NCBI GenBank assembly: GCA_965246745.1
Contig: OZ251980.1
Location: 1,674,001-1,738,000, forward strand
Direction of reading: 5' to 3'
From: JANXMY01 sp965246745
Lineage (GTDB): Bacteria; Armatimonadota; Armatimonadia; Armatimonadales; Capsulimonadaceae
DNA: 64,000 nucleotides
Part shown: one piece after another, positions 15,982-24,713 of the stretch
Position numbering within the stretch: the first letter of the stretch is position 1
Layout: every line of letters begins with the position of its first letter
The notes under the pieces: model-generated
Database searches by the model: none
Seen by the model: the letters and a program-made list of their open reading frames with translations, nothing else
What the model was told of the DNA's origin: nothing
Translations under genes and position numbers: made by a program

Positions 15982-17640
15982 ATGGCGGCAAAACCGGTGA
16001 TTTTGGCGGTGGACGACGACGCGGATGTGCTGCGGCTGATTAAAAGCGACCTGCGAAAGCAGTACGGGCAGGAGTACCGGGTGCTCAGCGCGGGCGGCGG
16101 GCAGCCGGCTTTGGACGCCCTGACCCAGCTGAAAGAGCGCGATGAGCCGGTGGCGCTGCTGGTAGTGGACCAGCGGATGCCCGGCATGGGGGGCGTGGAC
16201 TTTTTGGCGCAGGCGATTAGGCTTTACCCCGACTGCAAGCGGATACTGCTGACGGCCTACGCGGACACCGAAGCGGCGATCAAGGCCATCAACACCGTCA
16301 AGACCGATTACTACCTGCTGAAGCCCTGGGACCCGCCGGAAGAGCAGCTTTACCCGGTGCTGACTGATCTTTTGGACGACTGGAAGGCGGGCTACCGAGC
16401 GCCGTTTGAAGGCATCAAAGTGATCGGCAACCGCTGGTCGTCGGACTCGCACCGAGTGAAAGATTTTCTGGCCCGCAACCAAGTCCCGTATGAATGGCAG
16501 GACATTGAAGACAGCCCGGACGCCTGCGGCATCTACGAAGAGGCCCACGAGCCGAAGCTGCCGCTGGTGGTGTTTCCCGACGGGACGCGGCTGGAAGACC
16601 CGGACATCGGGGCGCTGGCGGAGAAAGTCGGCCTCAAGACCTCGGCGGAGCAGCCGTTTTACGATTTGATCATTGTCGGCGGCGGCCCCGCCGGGCTGGC
16701 GGCGGCGGTGTACGGGGCGTCGGAGGGCCTCAAAACCCTGCTGGTTGAGCGCGAAGCGCCCGGCGGGCAGGCGGGAACGTCGTCGCGCATTGAAAACTAC
16801 CTCGGCTTTCCGAGCGGCCTCAGCGGGGCGGATTTGGCCCGGCGGGCGGTCGCGCAGGCGCAGCGCTTCGGGGTGGAGATTTTGTCGCAGGAAGTGACCG
16901 CGCTGCGGGTGCAGGACCAGTACCGGATACTGACTCTCGGCGACGGCTCGGAAGTGTCCTGCCATGCGCTGTTGATTGCGACCGGCGTGTCGTGGCGCAA
17001 AATGGGCATTCCGGGCGAAGACGCGCTGTCGGGCGCAGGGGTGTATTACGGCGCGGCGATGACCGAAGCGCTGGCGTGCAAAGACGACGACGTGTATCTG
17101 ATCGGCGGCGCAAACTCGGCGGGGCAGGCCGCGCTGTACTTTGCCAAGTACGCCCGGTGCGTCACGCTTTTGGTGCGCGGCGACTCGCTGGAAAAGGGCA
17201 TGTCCCAGTATTTGGTTGACGAGATCAAAGCGCAGCCGAATGTGCGGGTCTGGCTGAACGCGTCGGTCACGGAGGTCGCGGGCGAAACTCAGCTTGAGCG
17301 CTTGACGGTAGTGCATTCGGACACCGGCTTGGCCGAGGAAGTGCCGGCCCGGTCGCTGTTTATTTTCATTGGGGCGTCGCCCCGGACGGACTGGCTCGAC
17401 GGGGTGGTGGCGCGGGACAAAAACGGCTTTATCCTGGCGGGGCCGTCGCTGATGGACGGCGGCAGGCGGCCCGCCGGCTGGCCGCTCGACCGCGACCCGT
17501 TTTTGTTGGAGTCCAGCGTCCCCGGCATTTTCGTCGCGGGCGATGTGCTGCACGACAGCGTGAAGCGCGTGGCGTCGGCAGTCGGCGGCGGCGCGATTGC
17601 CGTGATGTTTATCCATCAGTATCTGGCGAAAGTGCGGTAG
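15982..17640 (+). CDS. Response-regulator receiver fused to a thioredoxin-like domain and FAD oxidoreductase
   Basis: The 552-residue protein has three parts. Residues 1-125 are a CheY-like receiver with the acidic pocket (Asp11-Asp13), phospho-acceptor Asp63 in LLVVDQRMPGM, Thr91 and Lys114 (YYLLKPW). Residues about 140-220 are a glutaredoxin-like fold (RWSSDSHRVKDFLARNQVPY) in which the usual CxxC is replaced by SSDS. Residues 225-550 are a thioredoxin-reductase-like flavoprotein with FAD motif IIVGGGPAGLAAAVYG, GGQAGTSSRIENYLGFP, and NADPH motif IGGANSAGQAA. The active-site CATC is replaced (VYYGAAMTEA), so it cannot be a normal thioredoxin reductase. The receiver suggests control by the two downstream histidine kinases. 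RBS AGGAGA. Confidence 0.9.
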   Translation: MAAKPVILAVDDDADVLRLIKSDLRKQYGQEYRVLSAGGGQPALDALTQLKERDEPVALLVVDQRMPGMGGVDFLAQAIRLYPDCKRILLTAYADTEAAIKAINTVKTDYYLLKPWDPPEEQLYPVLTDLLDDWKAGYRAPFEGIKVIGNRWSSDSHRVKDFLARNQVPYEWQDIEDSPDACGIYEEAHEPKLPLVVFPDGTRLEDPDIGALAEKVGLKTSAEQPFYDLIIVGGGPAGLAAAVYGASEGLKTLLVEREAPGGQAGTSSRIENYLGFPSGLSGADLARRAVAQAQRFGVEILSQEVTALRVQDQYRILTLGDGSEVSCHALLIATGVSWRKMGIPGEDALSGAGVYYGAAMTEALACKDDDVYLIGGANSAGQAALYFAKYARCVTLLVRGDSLEKGMSQYLVDEIKAQPNVRVWLNASVTEVAGETQLERLTVVHSDTGLAEEVPARSLFIFIGASPRTDWLDGVVARDKNGFILAGPSLMDGGRRPAGWPLDRDPFLLESSVPGIFVAGDVLHDSVKRVASAVGGGAIAVMFIHQYLAKVR

Positions 17641-17653
17641 GAGGCCACAAATT

Positions 17654-19036
17654 ATGCCCACAGAACCCCTGCCGAACCCGCTGTTTCCGGCGCTGACCGA
17701 CGACGAAATCGCCTGCCTGGTGCCGTTCGGCACGCGCCGGGAGCTTGGCCCCGGCGACGTGCTGTTTGCCGAGGACGACATTGAAAACGAGTTCTCGGTG
17801 ATTTTGGAAGGCGAAATCAAAGTCACCCGGCGGGCGGGCGGCGGCGAGATAGTGCTGGTTCAGCACGGCCCCGGCCAGTTCACCGGGGCGCTGTCGCTGT
17901 TTACCGGCGGGCGGTCCATCGCCACCGGCCACGCGGTCGGAAACGCGGCGGCGCTTGTAATCACGCTGGCCGAGTTTCAGGCCGTCATGGCGGCCTGCCC
18001 GGCGCTGGCGATGAAGATCATCTCGGTGATGTCTCAGCGCCGGCCCGAGGCCGATGCCCTGGTGCAGCAGCGCGAAAAGATGGCGGCGCTGGGCAAGCTG
18101 TCGGCAGGGCTGGCGCATGAGCTGAACAACCCGGCGGCGGCGGCCCGGCGGGCGGCGGCCCGGCTGCGCGAGGCTTTAGAGACCGTGCAGCGGTCGTCGT
18201 TTCTGCTCGGCGGGCGTCAGCTTTCGGACGGGGACAAAGACCTGCTGCTCGGCCTTCAGCGGGGCGCATCCCCGCCGGGGCTGGACAGCCTGGCCCTGAG
18301 CGAGCGCGAAGACGAGATCGCGGACTGGATTGAGGCGCGGGGCGTTCCGGGCGACTGCGGCCTGGCCGGCCCGCTGGCGGAAGCGGGGTTTACCGAAGCG
18401 TCGCTGAACACGCTGGCCGGGCAGGTGGCCGACCCGGACACGCTGGCGGAAAGCCTGGCCTGGCTGGGGTCGAGCCTGGAAGCGGTCGAGCTGCTCAGAA
18501 CAGTGGAGCAGAGCGCAGACCGCATTTCGGATTTAGTCTCCGCCATTAAAGCGTATTCGTACATGGATCAGGCCCCGCAGCAGGAAGTGTGCGTCGAAGA
18601 CAGCTTGGAAACGACCCTGACCATTCTCCAATTCAAGTGGAAACACGGGGTCGAAGTGGTCCGCGACTACGCCCCCCATCTGCCGTTTATCACGGCGTAT
18701 GGCAGCGAGCTGAACCAGGTCTGGACCAACTTGATAGACAACGCCCTGGACGCGCTGGACGGCAAGGGGCAGTTGTTTGTGCGGACGGCCTGCGAGACTG
18801 AGTGCATCTTGGTGGAAATCGGCGACAGCGGCCCCGGCATCCCCGAAGGCATTCAGCGGCGGATTTTCGAGCCGTTTTTCACCACCAAAGAAGTCGGCAA
18901 AGGGACGGGACTGGGGCTGGACACGGCCTACCGGATTGTCGTCACCCGCCACGGCGGCGATCTGAGCGTCGTGTCGAAGCCCGGCGACACGCGCTTTCAG
19001 GTGCGGCTGCCGATTGCCCTCCACGGGGGAAACTGA
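17654..19036 (+). CDS. Histidine kinase with N-terminal cyclic-nucleotide-binding domain (first copy)
   Basis: The 460-residue protein has a CRP-like cNMP-binding beta-roll at residues about 10-120 (LGPGDVLFAEDD, FSVILEGEIKVTRR, GPGQFTGALSLFTGG). A coiled linker leads to the dimerisation helix with the phospho-acceptor His155 in LSAGLAHELNNPAAAARR. The ATP-binding domain carries the N-box (LNQVWTNLIDNALDAL), G1 box (GDSGPGIPEG), F-box (EPFFTTKEVGKG) and G2 box (TGLGLDTAYRIV). It lacks membrane segments, so it senses a soluble signal. It lies 13 bases after the receiver-oxidoreductase gene and 2 bases before its own paralogue: probably one operon. Confidence 0.93.
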   Translation: MPTEPLPNPLFPALTDDEIACLVPFGTRRELGPGDVLFAEDDIENEFSVILEGEIKVTRRAGGGEIVLVQHGPGQFTGALSLFTGGRSIATGHAVGNAAALVITLAEFQAVMAACPALAMKIISVMSQRRPEADALVQQREKMAALGKLSAGLAHELNNPAAAARRAAARLREALETVQRSSFLLGGRQLSDGDKDLLLGLQRGASPPGLDSLALSEREDEIADWIEARGVPGDCGLAGPLAEAGFTEASLNTLAGQVADPDTLAESLAWLGSSLEAVELLRTVEQSADRISDLVSAIKAYSYMDQAPQQEVCVEDSLETTLTILQFKWKHGVEVVRDYAPHLPFITAYGSELNQVWTNLIDNALDALDGKGQLFVRTACETECILVEIGDSGPGIPEGIQRRIFEPFFTTKEVGKGTGLGLDTAYRIVVTRHGGDLSVVSKPGDTRFQVRLPIALHGGN

Positions 19037-19038
19037 CC

Positions 19039-20406
19039 ATGATTGACGCTGCAACAATCGAAGGCATCGCCGACGTGCCGCTGTTTCGGAACTGGTCTTC
19101 CGAGCAGATGACCTGCCTCGGCGGCGGCGAGGAGGTTATTGTCCCGGCCGGCGGCCGCATCGCCGAGGAAGGCGTGTGCGCGGCCTACTTTTTCGTTCTG
19201 CTGTCCGGCCGCGTGCGCGTGACCAAGCGGGAAGGCGAGATGGAAACCGAGATTACGACCTACGCGCCGGGGACGTTTTTCGGCGAGCTGCCTATTCTCA
19301 TGGACACGCCGTATGTGGCGTCGGCCTACGCCGCCGAGAACTGCCGCCTGCTGCGGCTGGGCCGGGAGGCGTTCTGGCACCTGCTGTCCCGGTGCCCGTC
19401 GGCCAGCCGGGACATCCTGCACACGATGGCGAACCGAGTGCAGCATTTGGAGTCCATCACGCAGGAGCGCGAGCGTCTGGCGGCGCTCGGGACGCTGGCG
19501 GCGGGGCTGGCGCACGAGGTCAACAACCCGATGGCGGCAGGCAGCCGGGCGATTTCGCAGGCGCGGGACGCCGGGGCGCGTCAGCTCGCCGCCCTGCGCT
19601 TGCTGACCCCGGCGCTCACGCCCGCGCAGTGGGACGCGCTGTTTGCCGCCGCCCCAAGCGCGGCGCTCGAGACGGGTGCGCTGGAGATGGGCGTCCGCGA
19701 AGACGCCCTCGCAGGCTGGCTGGACGGTCGGGAGATGAGCGGCGACCTCGCGCCGGGTCTGGCCGAAGCCGGGTGGTCGGAATGCGACTTGGACACGCTT
19801 GCTGCCGGGGTGCCTGACTCGGCTCTCAGCCCGGCGATGGCCTGGCTTGAAGCGCGGGCGGCTGCCGAAACCGCGCTGGAAACCGCCGCCCGCAGCGCCC
19901 GGCGGGTCTCGGAGATGGTCGGCGCGATCCGCGAGTATACGTTTCTCGATCAGGGCCGGGCGCAGTCGGTAGACATCGCGGCGGCGCTGGAAAACACGCT
20001 GACGATTCTGGGGTCCCGCTTGGTCGGCCTTCAAGTCGCCCGCGACTTCGCCCCCGATCTGCCGCCGATCACAGGCGACGGCGCGGAGCTGAACCAAGTG
20101 TGGACCGCGCTGCTCGACAATGCCCTCGATGCCGCCGGGCCGGACGCGTGTCTTTCAGTCCGGGCGGCCCTTGAAGACGCGCACGTTCTCGTGGAAATCC
20201 GTGACAACGGCCCCGGCATCCCCGAAGGCATTCTCCCGCGCATCTTCGAGCCGTTTTTTACGACCAAAGAAGTCGGCCAGGGGACGGGGCTGGGCCTCGA
20301 CATCGCCCGGCGGGTCATCACCAAGCACGGCGGCGACATCCGCGTTCTGTCTCAGCCCGGCGACACGCGCGTTCAAGTCAGACTGCCGATTGAGGCCGCG
20401 CTATGA
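19039..20406 (+). CDS. Histidine kinase with N-terminal cyclic-nucleotide-binding domain (second copy)
   Basis: The 455-residue paralogue has the same plan as its neighbour: cNMP-binding domain (residues 10-115; VPAGGRIAEEG, FFVLLSGRVRVTKREG, GTFFGELPILMDTPY), phospho-acceptor His159 in LAAGLAHEVNNPMAAGSR, and HATPase motifs LNQVWTALLDNALDAA, DNGPGIPEG, EPFFTTKEVGQG, TGLGLDIARRVI. The cyclic-nucleotide pocket of this copy keeps the FGELPIL pattern nearer to the CRP consensus than the first copy (FTGALSLF), so the two may answer different ligands. Tandem duplication of the kinases is clear. Its last base quartet ATGA overlaps the start of the next gene, implying translational coupling. Confidence 0.93.
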   Translation: MIDAATIEGIADVPLFRNWSSEQMTCLGGGEEVIVPAGGRIAEEGVCAAYFFVLLSGRVRVTKREGEMETEITTYAPGTFFGELPILMDTPYVASAYAAENCRLLRLGREAFWHLLSRCPSASRDILHTMANRVQHLESITQERERLAALGTLAAGLAHEVNNPMAAGSRAISQARDAGARQLAALRLLTPALTPAQWDALFAAAPSAALETGALEMGVREDALAGWLDGREMSGDLAPGLAEAGWSECDLDTLAAGVPDSALSPAMAWLEARAAAETALETAARSARRVSEMVGAIREYTFLDQGRAQSVDIAAALENTLTILGSRLVGLQVARDFAPDLPPITGDGAELNQVWTALLDNALDAAGPDACLSVRAALEDAHVLVEIRDNGPGIPEGILPRIFEPFFTTKEVGQGTGLGLDIARRVITKHGGDIRVLSQPGDTRVQVRLPIEAAL

Positions 20407-21584
20407 CCCTGGCGGCTGACAAATTTTTGACGAGCCTTGTCGGGGCAAAAGATTGGAACCCGCAGTTTGCTCAAATCAAAGCCTGGGCTGAAGATGGCCG
20501 ATTAGACCATCTGCTGGCTGTCGCCGAAGCGTCCACAGCGGACGACCGGACGCCTGCCCCGGAAGCAATGGTGCGGAACTCAATCCTCGACTCGCTGGAG
20601 CGTACCCTGGCACTGACTCCCGGCTTCGGGCAGGCCGAAGCCGCCCTGACAGTGCTGCTGCTGACCGAGGCACAGAAGACGCGCGAGGCGATGCGCGACC
20701 CGGCAGCCCGGCGTCGGACCCGGCGGCAGCACGAGTCCGATCTGGCTTCCCTTCTCGTGCAGGGGCAGCCGCCGGAGGTGCTTTTGCGGCTGTTCGCGCA
20801 GCACGGCGGCGAAGCGCAGCACTTGGAGCTGCTGGCGTGTCTGGTGCAGGAAATGGTTCTGCGCGGCCGTTCCGTTGCCGGGCCGGCGGCGGAGTTTTGG
20901 AAGCGGCTCGCCGGCAGTCACCGTCTCGGCGGGCTGCCGCTGACACTGCTGCCGCTCGAAGCGGCGTTCGTTCAATTCCTGCCCCGAAACGGGCCGCAGG
21001 GAAGACGCAGGACTTCGGCGTCTTCCGCCGCGCCGGGGCCGCCGCCGGCCGATCCAATCGAAATGCAAATCCAGTGGGCTGAGACGGCGCTTTCGGCGGA
21101 AGAGAAAGCGGCGCTCGGCGCGGCGACGGCAAACTGGGAAGCCGAGTCGAACGGCATGACCGAGGCCCGCTTGTTTCGCGCCGACGTTCCGGTGCCGCCG
21201 CCGGCGGTTACCAGCACTCAGGCGCTTTCGCTGCCGCTGGAGTCGCTTGCCGGAACGGCGGCGCACGATTTGCGGCTGGTGCCTTATTCGGCGGCGGGTG
21301 CCGCCGCCGCATTGTTCAGCGCCGCCTGCACCGGCGGCGCGTATAATCAGGGACTGGGAGGCGCGTATGGACGGCGGGCGGCATGGCAGGCGGCGGCGGC
21401 CCTGGCCGGAGCGGACCCGGCGGCGAGTCTTGAAGATGCGGCGGCGTCGGTCAGCGCCTGCGCGTGGTGGTTTTTTACAGCGAAGTCGGCCTGGTTCTAC
21501 GATGTGGCCTGGGACATTGGCCTCTTGGCGCTGCGGCCCGACAGGCGCACCCTGGCAGTCTTAGCGGCGACGGACACGGATTAG
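20403..21584 (+). CDS. Uncharacterised protein, possibly DUF6183 family
   Basis: The 393-residue protein is mostly helical and Ala-rich, with no membrane span. The C-terminal segment (VSACAWWFFTAKSAWFYDV, then AWDIGLLALRPDRRTLAVLA) recalls the domain of unknown function DUF6183 from memory; I cannot verify this. The middle (SLPLESLAGTAAHDLRLVPY, SAAGAAAALFSAACTGGAYN) is its most conserved-looking part. It begins inside the stop of the second kinase (ATGA overlap), so it is very probably co-translated and functionally tied to the kinase/oxidoreductase operon. About 265 bases follow before the next gene, where only a doubtful minus-strand reading frame is visible. Confidence 0.65.
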   Translation: MTLAADKFLTSLVGAKDWNPQFAQIKAWAEDGRLDHLLAVAEASTADDRTPAPEAMVRNSILDSLERTLALTPGFGQAEAALTVLLLTEAQKTREAMRDPAARRRTRRQHESDLASLLVQGQPPEVLLRLFAQHGGEAQHLELLACLVQEMVLRGRSVAGPAAEFWKRLAGSHRLGGLPLTLLPLEAAFVQFLPRNGPQGRRRTSASSAAPGPPPADPIEMQIQWAETALSAEEKAALGAATANWEAESNGMTEARLFRADVPVPPPAVTSTQALSLPLESLAGTAAHDLRLVPYSAAGAAAALFSAACTGGAYNQGLGGAYGRRAAWQAAAALAGADPAASLEDAAASVSACAWWFFTAKSAWFYDVAWDIGLLALRPDRRTLAVLAATDTD

Positions 21585-21851
21585 GGAGTCACCGGCGGCC
21601 CAAACGGAAGCACATACAGCCCTTTCGAGATGACGGCAATTTTGGCCGTGAACGGCGACGGCTTCTTCTGCCGCAGCGGCGGGGGCAGCGAACAGCTTGG
21701 CAACAATTTGGCCTTGCAGGAGTTTCCGTCGGCGGCGGCGAACAGCACCTCGAAGACCAAGCTAAGAAGGGCAGGCGCGTGACGGAACTGGAAATCCGCG
21801 AGACAGTCGCGGCGTGACCGATGCAGCGGAAACAACAAGGAGACTATCCCC

Positions 21852-22109
21852 ATGGCGGAATGCACACACTTAAACCAGATACGCGATGTTGAGCCGCGCA
21901 CGCCGAACGGCTGCGAGGAATGCCTGGCGACCGGCGACACCTGGGTCCATCTCAGGCTGTGCCTGGAATGCGGCCATGTCGGCTGCTGCGATTCTTCGAA
22001 AAACAAGCACGCCACCAAGCACTTCGGGCAGACGCAGCACCCGGTGATGAAGTCGTTTGAGCGCGGGGAAGACTGGCGCTGGTGCTACGTTGACGAGATG
22101 GAAGTCTAA
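21852..22109 (+). CDS. UBP-type zinc-finger protein
   Basis: The 85-residue protein is a stand-alone ZnF-UBP domain, with Cys/His ligands in MAECTHLNQI, NGCEECLATGD, LRLCLECGHVGCCDSS and KHATKHFGQTQHPVMKS. In eukaryotes this fold binds the free C-terminus of ubiquitin. Bacterial single-domain versions occur widely and, as I recall, often beside thioredoxin-reductase-like flavoproteins with cNMP-binding domains, as here; their ligand is unknown. The start ATG has AAGGAGACTA upstream. It lies 15 bases before the quinone-reductase-like gene, with which it is probably co-transcribed. Confidence 0.92.
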   Translation: MAECTHLNQIRDVEPRTPNGCEECLATGDTWVHLRLCLECGHVGCCDSSKNKHATKHFGQTQHPVMKSFERGEDWRWCYVDEMEV

Positions 22110-22124
22110 GGGGGAGCTGACACC

Positions 22125-23084
22125 GTGAAAGCGATTCGGGTTTCGGAGTTCGGCGGGCCGGAAGCGCTGCGCCTGGAAGACAGCGCCGCTTTGACGCCGG
22201 GACCGGGGCAGGTTTTGGTGAAAATTGAAGCCGCCGGCGTGAACCCCGTAGATGTGTATATCGCTTCGGGAAACTACGGGCAGCGGCCCCTGCCCTACAC
22301 GCCGGGGTCCGATGCCGCCGGGACGGTCGCTGCTGTCGGCGACGGCGTTTCGGAGTTTGCCGTCGGGCAGCGCGTGTACACGGCGGGGACGCTGACGGGC
22401 GCATATGCCGATGCGGCGCTGTGCCGCCCCTCCCAGCTTCGACCCCTGCCCGCGCGGCTGTCGTTTGCCCAGGGCGCGGCGATCCATGTGCCCTACTACA
22501 CCGCATACTACGGCCTGTTTTTGCGGGCGGGCGCAAAGCCGGGCGAAACTGTGCTGGTTCACGGCGCGAGCGGCGGGGTCGGACTGGCCGCCGTGCAGCT
22601 CGCCCGCGCGGCGGGCCTGACAGTGCTCGGCACGGCGGGCAGCGAGCGCGGCAAAGCGGCGGTTCTGGCGTCCGGCGCGGACGCAGCGCTCGACCACACG
22701 CAGCCGGGCTACTTGGGCGAAGTCAAGGCGCTTACGGGCGGACGCGGGCCGGATGTCATTCTGGAAATGCTGGCGAATGTCAATCTCAGCAAAGACCTGA
22801 GCTTTGCCGCGCCCAATGGCCGCATTGTCGTCATCGGCAGCCGGGGGCCGATTGAGATTGACCCGCGCCTCACCATGCAGCGCAATCTGTCGGTACTCGG
22901 CATGAGCTTGATGAACGCGACCGAAAGTGAATTGATGGAGCTTCACGCCGCGCTCGGCGCGGGCTTCGCAAGCGGGACGCTGACCCCGGTAGTCGCCCGC
23001 GAATTTCCGCTGGCCGACGCCCCCGCCGCGCACCGGGCCATTATGGAGCCGGGGGCATTCGGCAAAATTGTCTTACTGCCGTGA
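22125..23084 (+). CDS. NADPH:quinone reductase-like zeta-crystallin family oxidoreductase
   Basis: The 319-residue medium-chain dehydrogenase/reductase lacks the zinc ligands of alcohol dehydrogenases and matches the quinone-oxidoreductase branch. It shows GPGQVLVKIEAAGVNPVD near the N-terminus, YTPGSDAAGTVAAVG, the nucleotide-binding motif VLVHGASGGVGLAAVQLA (residues about 143-160), and HRAIMEPGAFGKIVLLP at the end. Family members reduce quinones or enones with NADPH in the cytoplasm. The start is GTG with GGGGAG upstream. Being downstream of the UBP finger and redox kinases suggests a role in the same redox response, which is inference. It overlaps the convergent rsmA by 12 bases. Confidence 0.88.
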   Translation: MKAIRVSEFGGPEALRLEDSAALTPGPGQVLVKIEAAGVNPVDVYIASGNYGQRPLPYTPGSDAAGTVAAVGDGVSEFAVGQRVYTAGTLTGAYADAALCRPSQLRPLPARLSFAQGAAIHVPYYTAYYGLFLRAGAKPGETVLVHGASGGVGLAAVQLARAAGLTVLGTAGSERGKAAVLASGADAALDHTQPGYLGEVKALTGGRGPDVILEMLANVNLSKDLSFAAPNGRIVVIGSRGPIEIDPRLTMQRNLSVLGMSLMNATESELMELHAALGAGFASGTLTPVVAREFPLADAPAAHRAIMEPGAFGKIVLLP

Positions 23085-23930
23085 CAGGGCGGCGAACTCA
23101 GTCAGCGTGAGCGTCTCGCCCCGGCGGCCGCCGTCAATCCCCGCCGCCAGAAGCGCCGCCGCCGCCCGGTCCCGGTCCCAGCCCAGGGCCGGATCGCCGC
23201 TGAGGGCATTGAGAAGCGCCTTGCGGCGCTGCCCGAACGCCGCCCGGACCACGGCAAAAAGCTGCGCTTCGCTCGGCACGTCCACCGGCGGCGTTTCGCG
23301 CGGCGTGAGGCGCACAATGGCGCTGTCTACGTCCGGCGGCGGAAAAAAGACGCGCCGGGAAACGAGGCCGACGGTCTCGACTGCGGCATGATACTGAGTA
23401 AACACGCTCAGCGAGCCGTAATCGGGCGTGCCGGCGTTTGCCCCGAGCCGGGCCGCGACTTCTTTCTGCACCAGCAGCACAATCACCCCGAACCGTCCAT
23501 GCTGCTCCAAAAGCGTCGTTAAAAGCGGCGACGTGATATTATACGGGATGTTGGCGACCACCGACGGCTTAGTTTGGCCGAAGTGCGTGTCCAAAAACGC
23601 CGGCCAGCTCAGCGTCATGGCATCCGCCGTGACGACTTCCACCTGCGGCAGCTTGCCCACCGTTTCCGCCAGCGCCGGGAGCAGGTCGGTGTCCACTTCC
23701 ACCGTCACCACCCGCCCCGTTTCCGTGACCGCCTCGGCCAGCGCCGCCGTCAGAACGCCCAGCCCCGCGCCGATTTCCAAAGCGCTCCCGCCCGGCGTCA
23801 GTCCCCCGGCCCCGGCAATTTTTGCCAGCGTGTTGCCGTCCACCAGAAAGTTCTGCCCGAACCGCTTGCGCGGATGGAGGTTGTGCCGCTTCAGGAGCGC
23901 GGAAACAGCGGCGGGACTGGAAAGGTTCAT
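23073..23930 (-). CDS. rsmA: 16S rRNA (adenine-1518/1519-N6) dimethyltransferase
   Basis: The 285-residue protein (KsgA) dimethylates two adjacent adenines near the 3' end of 16S rRNA during small-subunit maturation. It shows the family start HNLHPRKRFGQNFLVD, the SAM-binding motif ALEIGAGLGVLTAAL, and the catalytic NIPYNITSPLL (NLPYNI type). Its C-terminal RNA-binding segment has AFGQRRKALLNAL. I chose the ATG at 23930 (MNLSSPAAVSALLKRHNL); a longer version starting at 23966 would carry sequence from repeat R1c. No clear Shine-Dalgarno is visible, so translation initiation may be weak or leaderless. Confidence 0.95.
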   Translation of the reverse strand: MNLSSPAAVSALLKRHNLHPRKRFGQNFLVDGNTLAKIAGAGGLTPGGSALEIGAGLGVLTAALAEAVTETGRVVTVEVDTDLLPALAETVGKLPQVEVVTADAMTLSWPAFLDTHFGQTKPSVVANIPYNITSPLLTTLLEQHGRFGVIVLLVQKEVAARLGANAGTPDYGSLSVFTQYHAAVETVGLVSRRVFFPPPDVDSAIVRLTPRETPPVDVPSEAQLFAVVRAAFGQRRKALLNALSGDPALGWDRDRAAAALLAAGIDGGRRGETLTLTEFAALSRQ

Positions 23931-23945
23931 GGCGCAGATTAGTAA

Positions 23946-24092
23946 AAGCGAGAAAGTAAACCTCACTCGCTGGAAAAGTCGTCCTTCGGACGAACGAGAG
24001 GAAATACTATTGTAACCGAGGCTTCCGTCCGAAGGACGCTATCCAGCAGATACGCAGTAATGCCGAAGGCATAGTGAAGTTTACTTCCTCGC
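23946..24092. repeat. Dispersed palindromic repeat R1, copy c
   Basis: The left arm AGCGAGAAAGTAAACCTCAC plus TCGCTGGA and the inner GTCCTTCGGACG are mirrored by TCCGAAGGACGCTATCCAGC and GTGAAGTTTACTTCCTCGCT at the right. A small extra hairpin (ATGCCGAAGGCAT) is inserted in the right half. It sits between rsmA and the flavin reductase gene. Confidence 0.85.
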
Positions 24093-24110
24093 TCCTGCGC
24101 CCGTTCGCTC

Positions 24111-24713
24111 TTACCCCCACGTCTTCGGCAGGTGCAGGGTCTCGCCGTTCAGCGAGAGATAGTCCTCGGCCCCGACGCTTGCCAGCAAATCCGCCGCCAT
24201 CGGGTCGAAGCCGCCGCCCTCGGTGACAAATTCATCGCGCAGAAAGACGCCGGTGATTTGGGCCGCGACAAACTCGCACCGGCTCGGCGGCAGGGCAAAG
24301 ATGTCCGTGACCCGGCATTCAATGCTCGCCGGACACTCCCCGATGCGCGGGCAGTCCACGGTCCCGGCCCGGATGGCCGTCAGGCCCAAACGCGCGAAAT
24401 CATCCTCCACGGATGTCCCCTCGGCCGACTTATTCATCACGTCGGCCAGAAAACGCGGCACTAAATTGATCACAAACTCGCGCGTCGCCTTGATGTTTTC
24501 CAGCGTGTGCTTGTCTTCATCGCCTCGCTTGGAGAACGACACCCCCAGCATCGGCGGGTAAGTCGCCAGCCCCGCAAACGAGTTATACGGCGCGATATTC
24601 GGCACGCCCGATGCGTTTTGGGTCGAAATCAGGGCGATGGGCCGGGGCGCAATCAGCGCCGCCCACATTTTCCCGTTCACGTCGCGCGGAATGTTTTCAG
24701 CGATATAGTGCAT
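24111..24713 (-). CDS. Flavin reductase-like FMN-binding protein
   Basis: The 200-residue protein belongs to the flavin reductase / FMN-binding split-barrel family. It has MWAALIAPRPIALISTQNAS, NIAPYNSFAGLATYPPMLGVSFSKR (written here in parts: NIAPYNSF and PPMLGVSFSKR), the KHTLENIKATREFVINLV segment that packs on FMN, and a C-terminal SVGAEDYLSLNGET. Members reduce free flavins or use bound FMN for NAD(P)H-dependent reduction. Its ATG at 24713 shares bases with the stop codon of the upstream frameshifted gene (TAATG), so its translation is probably coupled to that gene and to the toxin-antitoxin pair further upstream. This is an odd setting for a metabolic enzyme. Confidence 0.88.
   Translation of the reverse strand: MHYIAENIPRDVNGKMWAALIAPRPIALISTQNASGVPNIAPYNSFAGLATYPPMLGVSFSKRGDEDKHTLENIKATREFVINLVPRFLADVMNKSAEGTSVEDDFARLGLTAIRAGTVDCPRIGECPASIECRVTDIFALPPSRCEFVAAQITGVFLRDEFVTEGGGFDPMAADLLASVGAEDYLSLNGETLHLPKTWG

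Noticed and set aside
21581..21854. Minus-strand reading frame of about 90 codons between the DUF6183-like and UBP genes
   Set aside because: It overlaps the end of the upstream gene, has no ribosome site or recognisable motif, and begins at the start of the UBP gene on the other strand.
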